Assembly: GCA_037903475.1 (NCBI GenBank)
Contig: JBAJFG010000035.1
Span: 744,001-808,000 of the forward strand
DNA from: Ancylostoma caninum
Taxonomy: Eukaryota; Nematoda; Chromadorea; Rhabditida; Ancylostomatidae
Length of the DNA stretch: 64,000 nucleotides
Direction: 5' to 3'
A program made the translations under genes and the position numbers. The stretch's first letter is position 1. Every line of letters starts with the position of its first letter. This document shows, piece after piece, positions 12,910 through 23,674 of the stretch. Below the pieces are notes generated by a model. It did not search any database, was not told the DNA's origin, and was given only the letters and a program-made list of their open reading frames with translations.

Positions 12910-13447
12910 TTAGGTTGAGCCATAAGTTCGTGCGGTTTTTCTGAGCATTGAGTGTATTTTCATGGAGTGGACTAGTTCGACTTAGGTTTTTCTGGAAGTT
13001 AGCATCCGCAGTACTTCTTCTTCTCATCTAGAGTAAGTACTTGCCGAAAATCGCCTCATAACTCTACAAACTGTGCTTAGAGAACAAGGTGCATCCCTCA
13101 GCCCGAAATCGACCTCTCTGAAACAAACATTCAATTCTGCGCTGTCCCTTCAACAGTGATAGCTTCCACATAGATCCGTTAACATCCCCAACAGCTTGAG
13201 CTGCATTTGCCAATTGTAGAGAAACAGTTGGAGGTGTTGGAGATGTACATTCTTGCCGAATTGGAGGGTCAGATTTCATGCGATGCAGAATGAGAAAGTA
13301 GCGGGAAATGGAAAAGACTGATTATAATATTCGTGAAGAGCAAAACAAGAGCCACAAGATGATCTGTGATAGTCTATCGGAATGATTTCAAATCCGCGTA
13401 AAAAATTGAGTTGGAAAAAAACCGCACGAACTTATTGCCCAACCCAA
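12910..13447. mobile_element. mariner-like TIR element, non-autonomous
   Basis: 538 bp with terminal inverted repeats sharing TAAGTTCGTGCGGTTTTT and starting TTAGGTTGAG and TTGGGTTGGG, flanked by TA at 12908-12909 and 13448-13449. The TAAGTTCGTGCGG core is a mariner-type end. The interior is less than half the length of a mariner transposase gene, and I could not recognise transposase motifs in it. A 71-codon minus-strand frame at 13064-13279 is unidentified. Confidence 0.8.
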
Positions 13448-14686
13448 TAGTTTCAGCTATGTGTTTCCTCATTTAACACTTGTACCAGCTTTTTTAAACT
13501 TTTCATGAGAACAGATCCTCACTGGCTTCGTACGTACCTATGCTTCAACATCATCTTGCATTTCTCAATATTTCCCAATATTCTTCAACTTCTTTGTCAA
13601 CCATTCATAACGTCTACATTATGTAACAAAAAACCTTTATCAGATGTACATTTCTGAGCATGCACTATTATGTCGTAGAAAATGTCCTAACAGTGGTCAC
13701 CCGCCCACCGTATCGCAGAAAAGGACCTCATTTGCTGAGTGCTCTGCAGCGTTCTTTTTCTCCTCTTTTTCTCGAGTACATATAATGAAATAGTAAGTGA
13801 GGTGCGATGAAGTTACTCTCGCAATCGGGTGCGCATGTACTTAAGTATAGATCTGCGTGGAACTTTGGGACATTCTTATTCTTTCATACAGAACTTTCTG
13901 TTCAAATTTGTACCAGCAATTTGGAATGTTCATACGCTGTATATACGTAAACATAAATGCTGTAAGTTGCTGATGCATGCAGAAAAAACCTGTACAGTGG
14001 TGATTATCTATGGAGCGGAATCGAAACTATTTCTGCAAGGAAAAAAGTCTGGATTACTCTGTATAATCTTTATTTTTGTTCTAAAGCATGTCTCCATTTC
14101 GCCATTTGTTTTATCTTCATCGACAGACCGTCTCTCACTAGCACGGTGAAGTAAATTATCTGCAACTGTGGCTTCTTCTACCTAAACCTTCTAACGCCGA
14201 AGTTTCAAAGTTTAACGTTTTTTCTATCTCTTCTAGTTCGAAGACACATGGACTGACCCAGGAAATTCAAGGATTCACAGAATGTGTTAAATTCTTATTT
14301 GCAGTACAAATGAAGTCGTGAGTATTTTGAGGTGTTTAGATGTTTTACAAATTTCACGACTTGAAGTCAGTTGAACAAACTAACTTTGCAGGTATTCCAC
14401 AATTACTCTTGTGCATCAACTTCCGGTTATTCTCAAGGATCGATAGGAAATAATGAATATTTACATATTAGCCTCTAATACGAGCAATTTTTCTTTACCT
14501 TCCTGCACGTAATTACGAGTCCATACGAGATATCATACTTGGTATCCGAGTAGTTTTACTAGTTCACGATTTTTTTGGCAATACATTTCCTTAGTTGTTC
14601 ATTTCCTCAGTCGTTTACGCACATACATAATTACGGTTTTAGCGAAGATTTAGAACATTTTGCCTATGTTTGATAAGAGCTCCTCG

Positions 14687-14722
14687 CTTGCAAATGGATG
14701 CAACCTAGCATCCATTTGTAAG
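14687..14722. repeat. 15-bp hairpin
   Basis: CTTGCAAATGGATGC at 14687-14701 is complementary to 14708-14722 at 14 of 15 positions, with a 6-nt loop. Confidence 0.65.
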
Positions 14723-15295
14723 CATATTCTAGTCTAATGTCCTAGTTTAAAGGTACATGGATAGATCCTGGAAGTACCAAATGGCGTCTCAATACAGCGT
14801 GGTTTCTCATTCTGCCAGCTTATTAGCTCTTTTCTCAACCTTTTCTTTACTTCCTTCTTGACCTGGTTAACATGGTTTCCACTTTTGCTGATGCTTCCTC
14901 CCTCTGCTTATTTCTTTATTACCGTTCTTTATTTTGTAAGTGGGAGTTGGTTCTTCGTGGATTTACAACGGGATGTGGAGGACTGCACTCGTCTTACTAC
15001 ATTCGACAATTTTCTGCTGCTCTCTCAATTACTTGCATCAAATATCCGGGGCGACATCCGATTGTCTGTCTTCATCGTGCACTATAGCTGCCGTCCTTGC
15101 ACTCATCTGCTATCTCCAGCGAATATTGAGTGCCTGACAATGGATGAAAACAAAGAGACTACCAGAAGCTTGTGATTAATTTCAGATTTGTGACCGGGTC
15201 TCTTTTTTACCTGAAATTCTGAAGGCGTTCTTCGATGAATGTGCGCTAGGAACGCAGCCCAAGCAACGTAATACGTCGAGTATACTCCCCTCGAT

Positions 15296-15352
15296 TGCTG
15301 CTCAAGTTTTACTTTTTTGAGCAGCAATTGCCGAAGGATGGCAGCAGCTGGA
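15296..15352 (+). repeat. CTGCTGC/GGATGGCAG foldback repeat, partial copy
   Basis: TTGCTGCTCAAG, then GAGCAGCAATTGCCGAAGGA and TGGCAGCAGCTGGAAGG: the core of the repeat at 6.3 and 19.0 kb without its right half. Confidence 0.45.
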
Positions 15353-15840
15353 AGGAAATTACCTAATGAATTAGACCATTTAAGCTGCGTTTCTAGCTTA
15401 CATCTATCGAAGTACGGCGAAAGCACGGGACATGGAGAAGTTTTTGCTGATATTGTTCAAAGATTCTCGTTCTCCTTCAGGATAACCCTATCTTTAGAAT
15501 ACATACACATAATATTTATTAGTTTATTAATCATTTGTTGGAATTCGCTGAAGTAGCTCAATTAAAATGAACTAAATAGACGTGTCAACGTGTCTGCACC
15601 TGCTTCATCGTCAGATTCTATCGCTTATTTAACTCCATTTCTCCTGAGTTTTGTCCAGCGCTTTTTTTTGAGACGTCGATGCTCCGAATTCCCGTACAGA
15701 TAAGTTTTTTTTCTTCTGGACTCTTCGGACAGTAAGTTTTTCGTATCAAAAGTTGAACTCGATTCGATTTTTTTTCGAGACCGAACCAACCAAATTACTT
15801 GGTTTTTCCATATTGGTTTCATTTCGATACCCTCAGAATT

Positions 15841-15888
15841 AAAAATAACCAGAATTCTCGGGGTGTCCCGATAATTCTGGTTATTTTT
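15841..15888. repeat. 22-bp hairpin
   Basis: AAAAATAACCAGAATT and its exact complement surround a GC-rich apex (TCGGG/CCCGA) with a 4-nt loop; there is one mismatch in 22 pairs. T-rich sequence follows on the plus strand. Confidence 0.75.
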
Positions 15889-17602
15889 TGTTACTTGTAC
15901 CTGCATTTTTTCTGAAACTAATCTCGATCATTCGAATAGTGACTGTTCTAGTCTCGATCCGAGTCCTTCGATAGGAGTGTCTACCCTGAATATCAAGTTA
16001 ATTGTCTAGAACCATCTCTTCCGGATGAAATGTATTTATTTCACTTATGCCACAGAATATTTTATTAAAGTTTCTTGTTCCATGGTCATTGCTGAGCTCC
16101 TGTTGACTAGACCTGACAGCGAGAGGAACAGTTTGTACTTGTTGTACCCAATCTACGTATATCCTTGTCACTGGAGGATATTACAAAACGTCTGGGGAAA
16201 TTCGACACGCAATATAGTGGCTCTTGAGAGATCTATGGCCTCTTCGGGTGGTGGCATTCCGTCATTGCCAACCATGTCGTACCCTGTCGTACCCCGTGCT
16301 TCTTTTATTATACAATCCTGTCGAAAAGCACTGCAGAGTCTGGGATTCTGGAAAACTCACCGTCTTTTATTTATTCTTTTGAGGTTCTCGTACGTATATG
16401 AGTCATAATATTTTCTCTTTTTTTTTTCTAAAATTTAACGAATATTATTATATGTACATACAAACACGTGATTTTTCCTAATTTTCTTAGAATCGTGCGA
16501 GGAAAGTGCTTTTTTTCTTTTTTTTTCTCAATCGTTGTGAAGTTTTTTCTACGGGCGGGGAGACTTAAGCAGTCCAGGTAGCCATTGTCATTCCTCACTT
16601 AATTATAATTCGTAGTTTTAATAATATAGAAGGAGGGTAATGATGGGTGACTTGATACAGACTTACCAAGAAAACTGCTCCCTTACATAGAGTTCAAAAC
16701 CATTTTTAATTGAAGTGCATCTCTGTTCAATGTTTATGGTTTTATTTTGTTCTTGTATGTGAAGTAGCATGAAATGCTGTGCAGAAAATGGGCAAATTGT
16801 CGTTTTATTGTTCCAATTTTATTTGAATTGTTTCAGAAATATATATTCAAGGCTATTATACGCCTGAAAATAAGTCTGTGAGCGAAGGTTATATGTCAAT
16901 CATTTCACTCAGCTTTCTTTGTTTCCCCTTTCCCTTCCGTTTCTAATTTTCTCAGTCCTTTCTCTTCTGCTCATTTTGCTCTGCTCGTTTTACCACTGTG
17001 TTCCCCCTGAAGTTTCAGATTCGAGACATCATAATTTGATTTACCACAGGCATGTGAATACAGTTTATAGGAATGAAGTATCTAGTTGTCGTTCAGCAGT
17101 CGTGATTTCTAGAGACCACTGTTTATTTGATGAGCACATCCATTGGGCCTTGTGTACAGAATGCAAGATGAGAGGTTCAGACCGGCTAGCAAACGGACTT
17201 ACCGTAATCTCCGATCGTAGCGGTTCCATACAGCAATGTAAAAATCGGCACTGATAGGTGGTTCGACGTTCGATAGGCCATAATAACCTAGTTGATTGTC
17301 TTCAATACAGTAACATGTGGGCATGTGGACCACATTTTCCCTTACGCTAGGAAATACGGTAACACCGTTTACTAATCGATCTTATCTTTTCATTTTGTGT
17401 ACAGAGCACGCCAGACTGCGAAGCAGCTCCAGACGACTCAAGACTCAACATCTCGGAAACTGCCAATCCTGAGCCATCATGTTTGGAGATTATTTTGTTG
17501 CGTTGTAAGAGCTTTTGGAGCTAGAAAAGGTGATGTTTACATGGCAAAATCACTAAAGGTTGAGATGGGTCTTAAACCGTTTACGATCAAATTTATCAAA
17601 AT

Positions 17603-17923
17603 CTAGGAAATGTCCTGGAAGTGCATTTTGGTCAATTTTCGCAGCGCCGAAAATGAGCCTTTAGCTATCGCGAGCATTTTTCTAGCAAAGCTTTTGTGAC
17701 TTTTTGGGCCAAATAAGACCCATTGATAGTAAATAATTAGTGGAGTGATTTGAACCAGCAGCACGGATGCAAGAATTCCAGATAAAGCGAGGAAAATGCT
17801 CCAAAAAGTGCTTGTCTGCGTTTCGCCAAAACGGAAGTCGCCAAGCCAGAGCTCGGCTATGAAATTGGTAGTGACCTCTAGGATTAATGAAGGGATGGTA
17901 TTTCGAACCAAATCGCTCGTGAT
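17603..17923 (-). CDS. Candidate terminal exon of a minus-strand gene, hydrophobic segment
   Basis: 107 codons including the TAG stop, entered in phase 0 from AATGAG|ATC. After SLILEVTTNFIAELWLGDF comes a roughly 30-residue hydrophobic stretch (FWSIFLALSGILASVLLVQ, then ITPLIIYY) that would span a membrane once, then a basic tail (SHKSFARKMLAIAKGSFSA). The (L/W)WxG pattern before the first hydrophobic helix is reminiscent of the pre-S1 region of TRPM channels, but this is a weak, unsupported resemblance. The acceptor is weak. Between this exon and the preceding candidate lie 2.9 kb of intron holding a Tc1-like element and two repeats. Confidence 0.35.
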   Translation of the reverse strand: MTSDLVRNTIPSLILEVTTNFIAELWLGDFRFGETQTSTFWSIFLALSGILASVLLVQITPLIIYYQWVLFGPKSHKSFARKMLAIAKGSFSALRKLTKMHFQDIS

Positions 17924-18984
17924 CTCATTGAGAAATCACGCAAAAAACGGAAAGTTGAAGGTGCGGTGTCTGTGGATTTTTAGATATTTTTTCCGTCCAT
18001 CCCCAATACACCCCTTGAGAAGCAATAGCAAAGTAGAGCGAGATTCGCTCTATAAGTCTCTTACCACAACCAGTAGTTATATGACATCTAAAAAGAATTG
18101 TAGCCTTTTGAGGAAACCGACAAAACTTTTGCACCAATCTAATATAATAGTAACGGTTAAATTGCTTATGAGTAAAAACAAAAAGGGGTGCAAGTAGATG
18201 TGAATGAGTTAAATGCTCCCCTATTCGCACTTCAAAATATAGGTTGAAAATAGAAAACAAACATCTTGCTACCAGTCAATGATCCAGACGGATTTCTTTT
18301 CTCAGTGGTTTCATGTGACTGGTTTTTTGGCATGTTACGAAGTTTTTGTACCAACGTTAGAACCCTTCTACGTTGAAAGAAGATCCTCTGAACTTTTTAT
18401 CATTATATGATATTGAAAGTCTGCGTACCTTATTTTCGATAATAAGCGAATAATCCCTGACAGAAACTCCATGCTCTTTTCTTAAATTAAAACTGAAGGA
18501 GCTGCGCGCACTATTTCAGGATGACACTCCTCTCAAAGAAGCAAGAAGCTGACATTTCTCAGCAGTAAATGTTCCCATCCCCTCTAAGGAATACCGGACG
18601 TATGTTGACAAAAAATTCCATGAATACCAAACCATTGTTTTTATCCGTGAAAGTAACTTGACGTGATGCTGCTAACATTTAATGAATGCCTTCAAAATAA
18701 TGTAAGTACTAATTTCTAAGCCATGTAACCTTTGTTGCTAAGTGTTTGTTTCAGCTTGAGAAGATAACAACTATGCAGACATGAATTTCCGAACTATGAA
18801 CGTAACCTTTCCTGCTAAATGCCCGCTGCCCTATTAGAAAACCGCTTTGTGAGCATGTGAGCTGCGTTTCTCTTTCCGCTAAGTACCTGTTTCTTGAGCA
18901 AAAGGCTGCTGATCTTCTTCAACTGCGAAAACTGTGCAGAAGTAATGCAATTCGAATAGCTTCAAGTACAGAGCCTAGAAGCAG

Positions 18985-19170
18985 TTGCATAATCTCCTCC
19001 CGGCTGCTGCCATCCTCCCCTCAGCTGCTGCTCAAGCTATCATCCTTTCAGCAGCAGTCCAGGAAGGATCACAGCAGTTGAACAGAGGATAACAACACCT
19101 AGAAGGGAATGCTCCTAGGCTTCTTTGCCGACGTATTGCGTTATTCGGACTGAATTCCTGCTATAGAGTT
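18985..19170 (+). repeat. CTGCTGC/GGATGGCAG foldback repeat, copy 2
   Basis: Contains GGCTGCTGCCATCCTCCCCT, then CAGCAGTCCAGGAAGGATCA and GAATTCCTGCT at the end, collinear with 6300-6480. It lies just left of the Tc1-like element. Confidence 0.6.
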
Positions 19171-19229
19171 CATAGGGATTGTGAGGACAAGTACCTTTGA
19201 TGAAATAAATTCCTAGCAATATTGAAGTA

Positions 19230-20435
19230 CAGGGTGGCCGAAAAGTGTGGGCGTCTCATTAGGCGCTCTTATTTTTTTAATTTTAACCTTTATCACGTCT
19301 TCGTTCTACATATTTTAGAAACGCAATAAAATCTTCTTCCTTTTGGCTTATAGCTCATTTGGATTTCTTAAGTCATGTAAGCGTGCCCGCACCGCAAATC
19401 CATTGTAACTCTCGCGCAATCTGTAGGATCCACTACAGCATTAGAAAGAGAACTTCAAAACACTTGTGCGAACGGCGCAAAAATTCGTCAGACTAGGAAA
19501 GGCTCAAGGGAATAGTGAAAAGAATACCTGGCCGTCCCCGATCGGTGAGCACAAGGAGGATTCCTGTGATCATTTGAAATAGGATAACCTGAAATGGAGA
19601 AGCGATTGCGAAAAAGATGGCCAGAAGTCCAATGTCCAAGGCACAACATCAAACCGTTGTTGCCACTGTTGACAGGCTTGAGGAGGTGGTTGAACGCCTG
19701 ACAGGTGCGCTGCACCTAAGGTGTTCTGGTTACTGATGAGAGAATTTTCCCTAATTGGGTTGTTCACGGTCCCTAAACGGACAGCCAACTTATTAAGCGA
19801 AGTGAGCAACACTCCCTAGAATAGAGATTCGTCACAAGTTTTTTGTATGCACGCAGTGTAATGGTTTAAGAAGAGTGACCTCAAATCCGAGGACATCTTT
19901 GGTTTGCATGGACAAAATCGACGAAAAGGACGCCACTTTGTAGCAGGGCGGGATGCATGGAAAAGTGCTCATCTAAGGGATATGGAAAAATGCCAACACG
20001 ATTCCTCAGAAAAGGGGAATTTCCAGCTCACGAGGCCAAAACATCATTGCATACCTAGAAGAGGCGTCCCCCAGATTCCTTAACAAGGTTAAATGGTCTT
20101 CCTGCACTTGAGACTTGAACACATTGGATTTCTCCGTTGGAAGTTTCATGGAGGAAACACTAGAGAACAGAAATATTACGAGCCCAGAACATGTACAGCG
20201 CTAATTCTGTAGTGCTGGTCAGAAATTGGTGAAGACCACCTGTAGCGCATACGGAATTTCGTGATGGCAAGGTTGAAGGCCTGTATCGAAGTCAAGGTAT
20301 GCAACTTCTGAAATTCTTGGTGAGACCTATTTTTCACGTGGTTGCGCAGTTGTTGTAATGGAAAAGGTAAAATAATTATAGCCAGAAAAGGAAAGATTAC
20401 GTTCTACGTGACGCCCATACTTTTGGGCCACTCTG
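19230..20435 (+). mobile_element. Degraded Tc1/mariner transposon
   Basis: 1,206 bp with 26-bp terminal inverted repeats starting CAGGGTGGCC and CAGAGTGGCC (23 of 26 positions identical), flanked by TA on both sides, the duplication expected for Tc1/mariner. The interior carries a broken transposase gene on the plus strand (separate entry). It sits within a proposed intron of the minus-strand exon series. Confidence 0.85.
19390..20320 (+). pseudogene. Tc1/mariner transposase remnant
   Basis: Broken coding sequence. A clear piece around 19729-19810 reads VTDERIFPN, the segment holding the first catalytic Asp of the DDE domain, then HGP, a stop, and QLIKRSEQ. Further on, around 20090-20140, there is an NTLDFS piece equivalent to the NPLD(Y/F)S motif of nematode mariner transposases. 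This is followed by traces of the C-terminal helical part up to about 20310. Several stops and frame changes separate the pieces, so no functional enzyme is made. The family normally has about 340 residues; the remnant spans about that length. The N-terminal HTH region is too decayed to place exactly. Confidence 0.72.
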
Positions 20436-20607
20436 TACTGATCGGACGAAGTTCAAATGACTTCTAGGTTGATTAGTTTCTTCGAATGTTACTGTGAGAA
20501 AATTAAGGCCTACCAATGGGCTTTCACGCGCAAATTCCCCAGAGCTGCTGTTGATTTCCTGTTTTAGTGTAAACTGTCTTTTTTATTGAGGGCAATGTCT
20601 CACCTCA

Positions 20608-20776
20608 TGGAATCTGAATCAATCAATGAATCCCGCAATATTCTGCCAATTGCATGTCTCATCTCGGGACATGTAATTGGCAGAATATTGCGAGATTGAT
20701 GACGAAGAAACAATGGATTGATCTTGTGAGGTGCCGCATATTGTAAAATATTGATCGGCAAATAAATGTAAATGTA
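20608..20776 (+). mobile_element. Short 5'-inverted retroposon with 14-bp target duplication
   Basis: 169 bp between two copies of AATGTCTCACCTCA (20594-20607 and 20777-20790). The 3' end is a GCAAATAAATGTAAATGT tail, and the 5' part (20634-20658) is an inverted copy of 20668-20692, as produced by twin priming or snap-back during LINE-mediated insertion. It is therefore a severely truncated retroposon, not a DNA element. The duplicated target coincides with the proposed 5' splice site of the exon at 20787-20981. Confidence 0.7.
20634..20692. repeat. Hairpin, 25-bp arms
   Basis: Arms at 20634-20658 and 20668-20692 pair at 24 of 25 positions (the exception is a G/T wobble) with a 9-nt loop. 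It lies in the 5' half of the short retroposon and is best explained by 5' inversion. Confidence 0.85.
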
Positions 20777-20786
20777 AATGTCTCAC

Positions 20787-20981
20787 CTCACTATCACCGG
20801 CTGAGAATTTCGCCAAATTTCGCCGAATTCTCTTCCGGTGTAGGAGGCGCCTCTCGCCTGCGGCGCAGTTTTCGGCAATAAGAACACCTATGCGATCAGT
20901 GAGATCAGCTGAGGTGTATGACGAGAGGTAGGGAGCAACTCGTCCACGCCAAGTTGCATTGGTCCTCCAAAAACGGGTTTT
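20787..20981 (-). CDS. Candidate internal exon 3 of a minus-strand gene
   Basis: 195 bp, exactly 65 codons, phase 0 at both ends, matching the phase 0 donor of the previous candidate exon. It contains WRGRVAPYLSSYTSADLTD, RIGVLIAENCAAGE and a basic stretch RRLLHRKRIRRN. The donor is GTGAG|GTGAGA, a strong site; the acceptor CCGGCAG is weak. The segment is richer in GC than its surroundings. A retroposon has inserted 6 bp inside the intron side, and its duplicated target includes this donor. No family recognised. Confidence 0.4.
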
Positions 20982-21708
20982 CTGCCGGATTTATTAGAAA
21001 TCATGCACATTGTTGGACTCAGCGTGTCGAGTAGGTCAGGATTCTGTTAGTACCCCTGAATGGAAAATGAGGTCAGACATTGCCTTTAAGGGATTTCTTA
21101 CAATTGAGAAGGGGGAGTTGCTTGTTCTATGAAGGATTATTCCCTCGCAATTGTAAAGTGGTTAACTCGCTCAACGTTCTAGGAAATTTATTATAGGAAA
21201 GCAGCAATACACAGGGTTATACAGTGTGTGCCAAGTGGTTACAGTTATAATCACTTCCAGTAGTTAAAAAGCTACCTCAGCAGATTTACTTTAGCAGTTC
21301 ACAGATTAGCAAATTTAGCTGCTATTCACTGTGCATGACGTTGTTCACATTATCATGGAAAATAAAAACATGTAAGGTTGTTTTGGAGGAGGGAACACAG
21401 CGGCTTCGAAGAAAATGTGAGGTTTAGTGCTTGCTTGGACATATGGCAAATACGGTGTTTATCTCATCTAGCCTTTCCTCCGTTGTTCAAGACAAACAAT
21501 TTGGGGGATTTATTTCTTCTCATAGACTTCTTCAAATCACAATCATATGCCTATGGATTGGGAGCGGTCAGAGTGAGAAACAGGCATATTATCCGTTGTG
21601 GAAATAATTTGTAGGAGTACAATGCCCTCGTTCACCCTCTGAAGAGTGCTTCTATGTAGTTTACTATGTATCTTACTACTTGGTTACTTGAAAGATTGAA
21701 TCGAATAC

Positions 21709-22019
21709 CTGAGTCTCAAAAACGGAGGTCGTTTTGGCGACGACTTCCAATGCTCTATCGACACGCTGCTCAATGATGTTGGAATTTTGAATGTGGTGCG
21801 AGTAGACAGTCTTTTTATTGCGACCTAAACGTGGATTCAAAAATATGGCGGTAGAAGACTGCAACTTATGGATTTCGGTTTGGGTAGGACTGGGCACTTC
21901 AAAAGGCGTCGGATCTTCGCTGTTTGCCGATAGGGACCCTTTCGTATTCGATATACTGGTTTCAGACGGTTCTGCCGAACTCAGCCAAGTGGTGAACGGT
22001 TTCGTCTTCCAAAAAAAGG
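21709..22019 (-). CDS. Candidate internal exon 2 of a minus-strand gene
   Basis: About 311 bp coding a polar, Ser/Thr/Pro-rich peptide (SAEPSETSISNTKGS, DPTPFEVPSPTQTE) that ends in a more helical part (IIEQRVDRALEVVAKTTSVFETQ, split here as two pieces: IIEQRVDRALEVV and AKTTSVFETQ). The donor is ACTCAG|GTATTC in phase 0. The acceptor position is uncertain; the frame is open further upstream, to about 22090. A 104-codon plus-strand frame overlaps but has less protein-like composition. The low-complexity part looks like a disordered linker. Function unknown. Confidence 0.35.
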
Positions 22020-22350
22020 CTTCATGGATCATTGTAAAACGTTTTTTGTTACAAATCATGTGTATACTACTGGATAAGTTAGGTAAAATTGACGTATCTC
22101 ATATGAATATACTAAATGAACAGAGCAATTAGTCACTCTACCCCCCGTAGAAAATCGCGCGACTGTTTAAGCTTACCTTCTAGGTTATCCTTGCTGATGT
22201 TTGTAACTAGTTCCACATAAAAACCGAGTCCTCTAGTTAATTTCATCCATTCTCTTTCTTCCTAAGTTTAATAATTTTACAGAATTCTGTTTAGTTCTAC
22301 TTTTTTCATCAGTTTCAGTGCTGTAATACTCCTCGTTGCATTTTGCATGA

Positions 22351-22385
22351 GTGGCACGCCTTTATGTTGCAAATAAATAAGTAAA
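22351..22385 (+). mobile_element. Retroposon 3' end with TAAA tail
   Basis: GTGGCACGCCTTTATGTTGC, then AAATAAATAAGTAAA. It is collinear with 11810-11864. Confidence 0.55.
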
Positions 22386-22859
22386 TTCGAAGCCGAGTAG
22401 ATTATTCGAATGTTCAGAGAAGAAAAGATGATATGGCTATTCTCATCTTTCTTCCAGGACTGCCTTCTATGTATTGTTTGTGCATTCGATTGTTTCACCT
22501 GCTCAAAGTGGAGTACACAACTTTGTATGTGCTTTATACGTCATTAGGTCCTTTATAGACATAAAAACATCCTGGCCTTTCTGGAACAATACCGGACAAC
22601 CCACATATTTGTGGTCACAATCCAGAGGAGTAGGAAAACAGTGAAGAAGTCGTAGACTCATCTCATGGAAAAAAGCCACTGTATCAAACGCGTTTACAGT
22701 TGTTTATTCTCAATTCACACATCTCTATCATTGCTTTGGTGGTGCACTGGGTTCTCTTGGATCGATCCAGAATCTCGAATCTCGAGTTGTCTTTGTGATA
22801 TTTGACTCCTTATGCCCGATTGCCTCATAATCATCAAGGAAGCTTTGGCGCGTTCTCAC

Positions 22860-22976
22860 TTTCGGGTCCGAATCCACTCATTTCGAATAGCAACGGACGC
22901 GAATTCGTCACGGCTCGTATTCGCACATCAACAAAGGCATAAACTCCTCCTCGTGCCAGCTTCCATTGCGTGGACG
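22860..22976 (-). CDS. Candidate internal exon 1 of a minus-strand gene
   Basis: 117 bp open in one frame (two bases, 38 codons, one base). It contains WKLARGGVYAFVDVRIRAV and LLFEMSGFGPE. The donor is GAAA|GTGAGA; the acceptor, TGTGCAG, lacks a good pyrimidine tract. The other two frames on this strand are closed. Its exit phase fits an acceptor of the next candidate exon (21709-22019). The product is unknown, with no recognisable domain. Confidence rests only on composition, donor and phase. Confidence 0.33.
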
Positions 22977-23169
22977 CTGCACATTTTGTGACTCATTGCA
23001 CTCTTTTTGTTTTCATGCCAATTGAAAGTGTCATTAGCTTTAATTTGCTAGTATTTTGAAGTTCAAATGGGCGGGATCTGTTCAGCTAGTTCTACTCCAG
23101 CGAATTTTCCAGAACAACTTCTCTTTGGTGCACTCTCTGCATAAGTTTCTGAATTGGAGGGTTTTCCAG

Positions 23170-23322
23170 GTTAATGCTTTTGCAATTCCTGGCCACAGCG
23201 ACGGCTTTGGGAAATCTACACTGCTGTCTCTTCGCTCCACTGATCTTTACGCGAAACAACGTCCTAAGCTAGGGAAGGCACCCAAATTGGAGATTCCGCT
23301 GGAGATGTTCATGCATGATTGA
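23170..23322 (+). CDS. Candidate 3'-terminal exon
   Basis: 50 codons plus TGA after the acceptor GGGTTTTCCAG. It contains VNAFAIPGHSDGFGKSTLL and LYAKQRPKLGKAPKLEIPLE. The other frames and the opposite strand are closed here. It is not followed by a clear AATAAA before the next candidate exon. It may be an alternative end of the same transcript as 23675-23824, or a chance frame. Confidence 0.25.
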   Translation, partial: VNAFAIPGHSDGFGKSTLLSLRSTDLYAKQRPKLGKAPKLEIPLEMFMHD

Positions 23323-23674
23323 TTGTAGACGACATGGTCCTTTAGCCGGCTAATATGATATACGAGAATGATATTAGTCCCGTTTGCCATCTCAGTAATG
23401 TTGAGCGCAAAGGTGGTCGGAGAGCTTCTTTTTCTTGCAATTCTGAGCTGTCTTATTCAATAATTAACTTTGTTTGGAGGATTCCAATGGGTGCTAAACA
23501 TTTGCTTACTAAAAATTTCTTCGTTGAAGTTGACTTGTTCACAAAGCAGAAGTAGAAAGCGTTCAAAATAGTTAGTACTTCCAAGTCTTCTTTTTCCAAC
23601 GCTCTAGAATCCCTTACGATCATTGAAACCTTACATTTGTGAACTAACCGCGTTAATTTTCTTCTTTTACTTAG

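Larger units (their letters stand above)
13450..17602. other. Non-coding stretch
   Basis: AT-rich. It holds the hairpins at 14687 and 15841 and a partial CTGCTGC repeat at 15296. A strong donor-like TTTT|GTAAGTGG at 14934 follows a hydrophobic frame, but no acceptor could be fixed. Otherwise nothing is seen. Confidence 0.45.

Noticed and set aside
14858..15175. Hydrophobic plus-strand frame ending near a strong donor (GTAAGTGG)
   Set aside because: The hydrophobicity comes from a pyrimidine-rich tract, no acceptor is definable, and two other frames are open as well.
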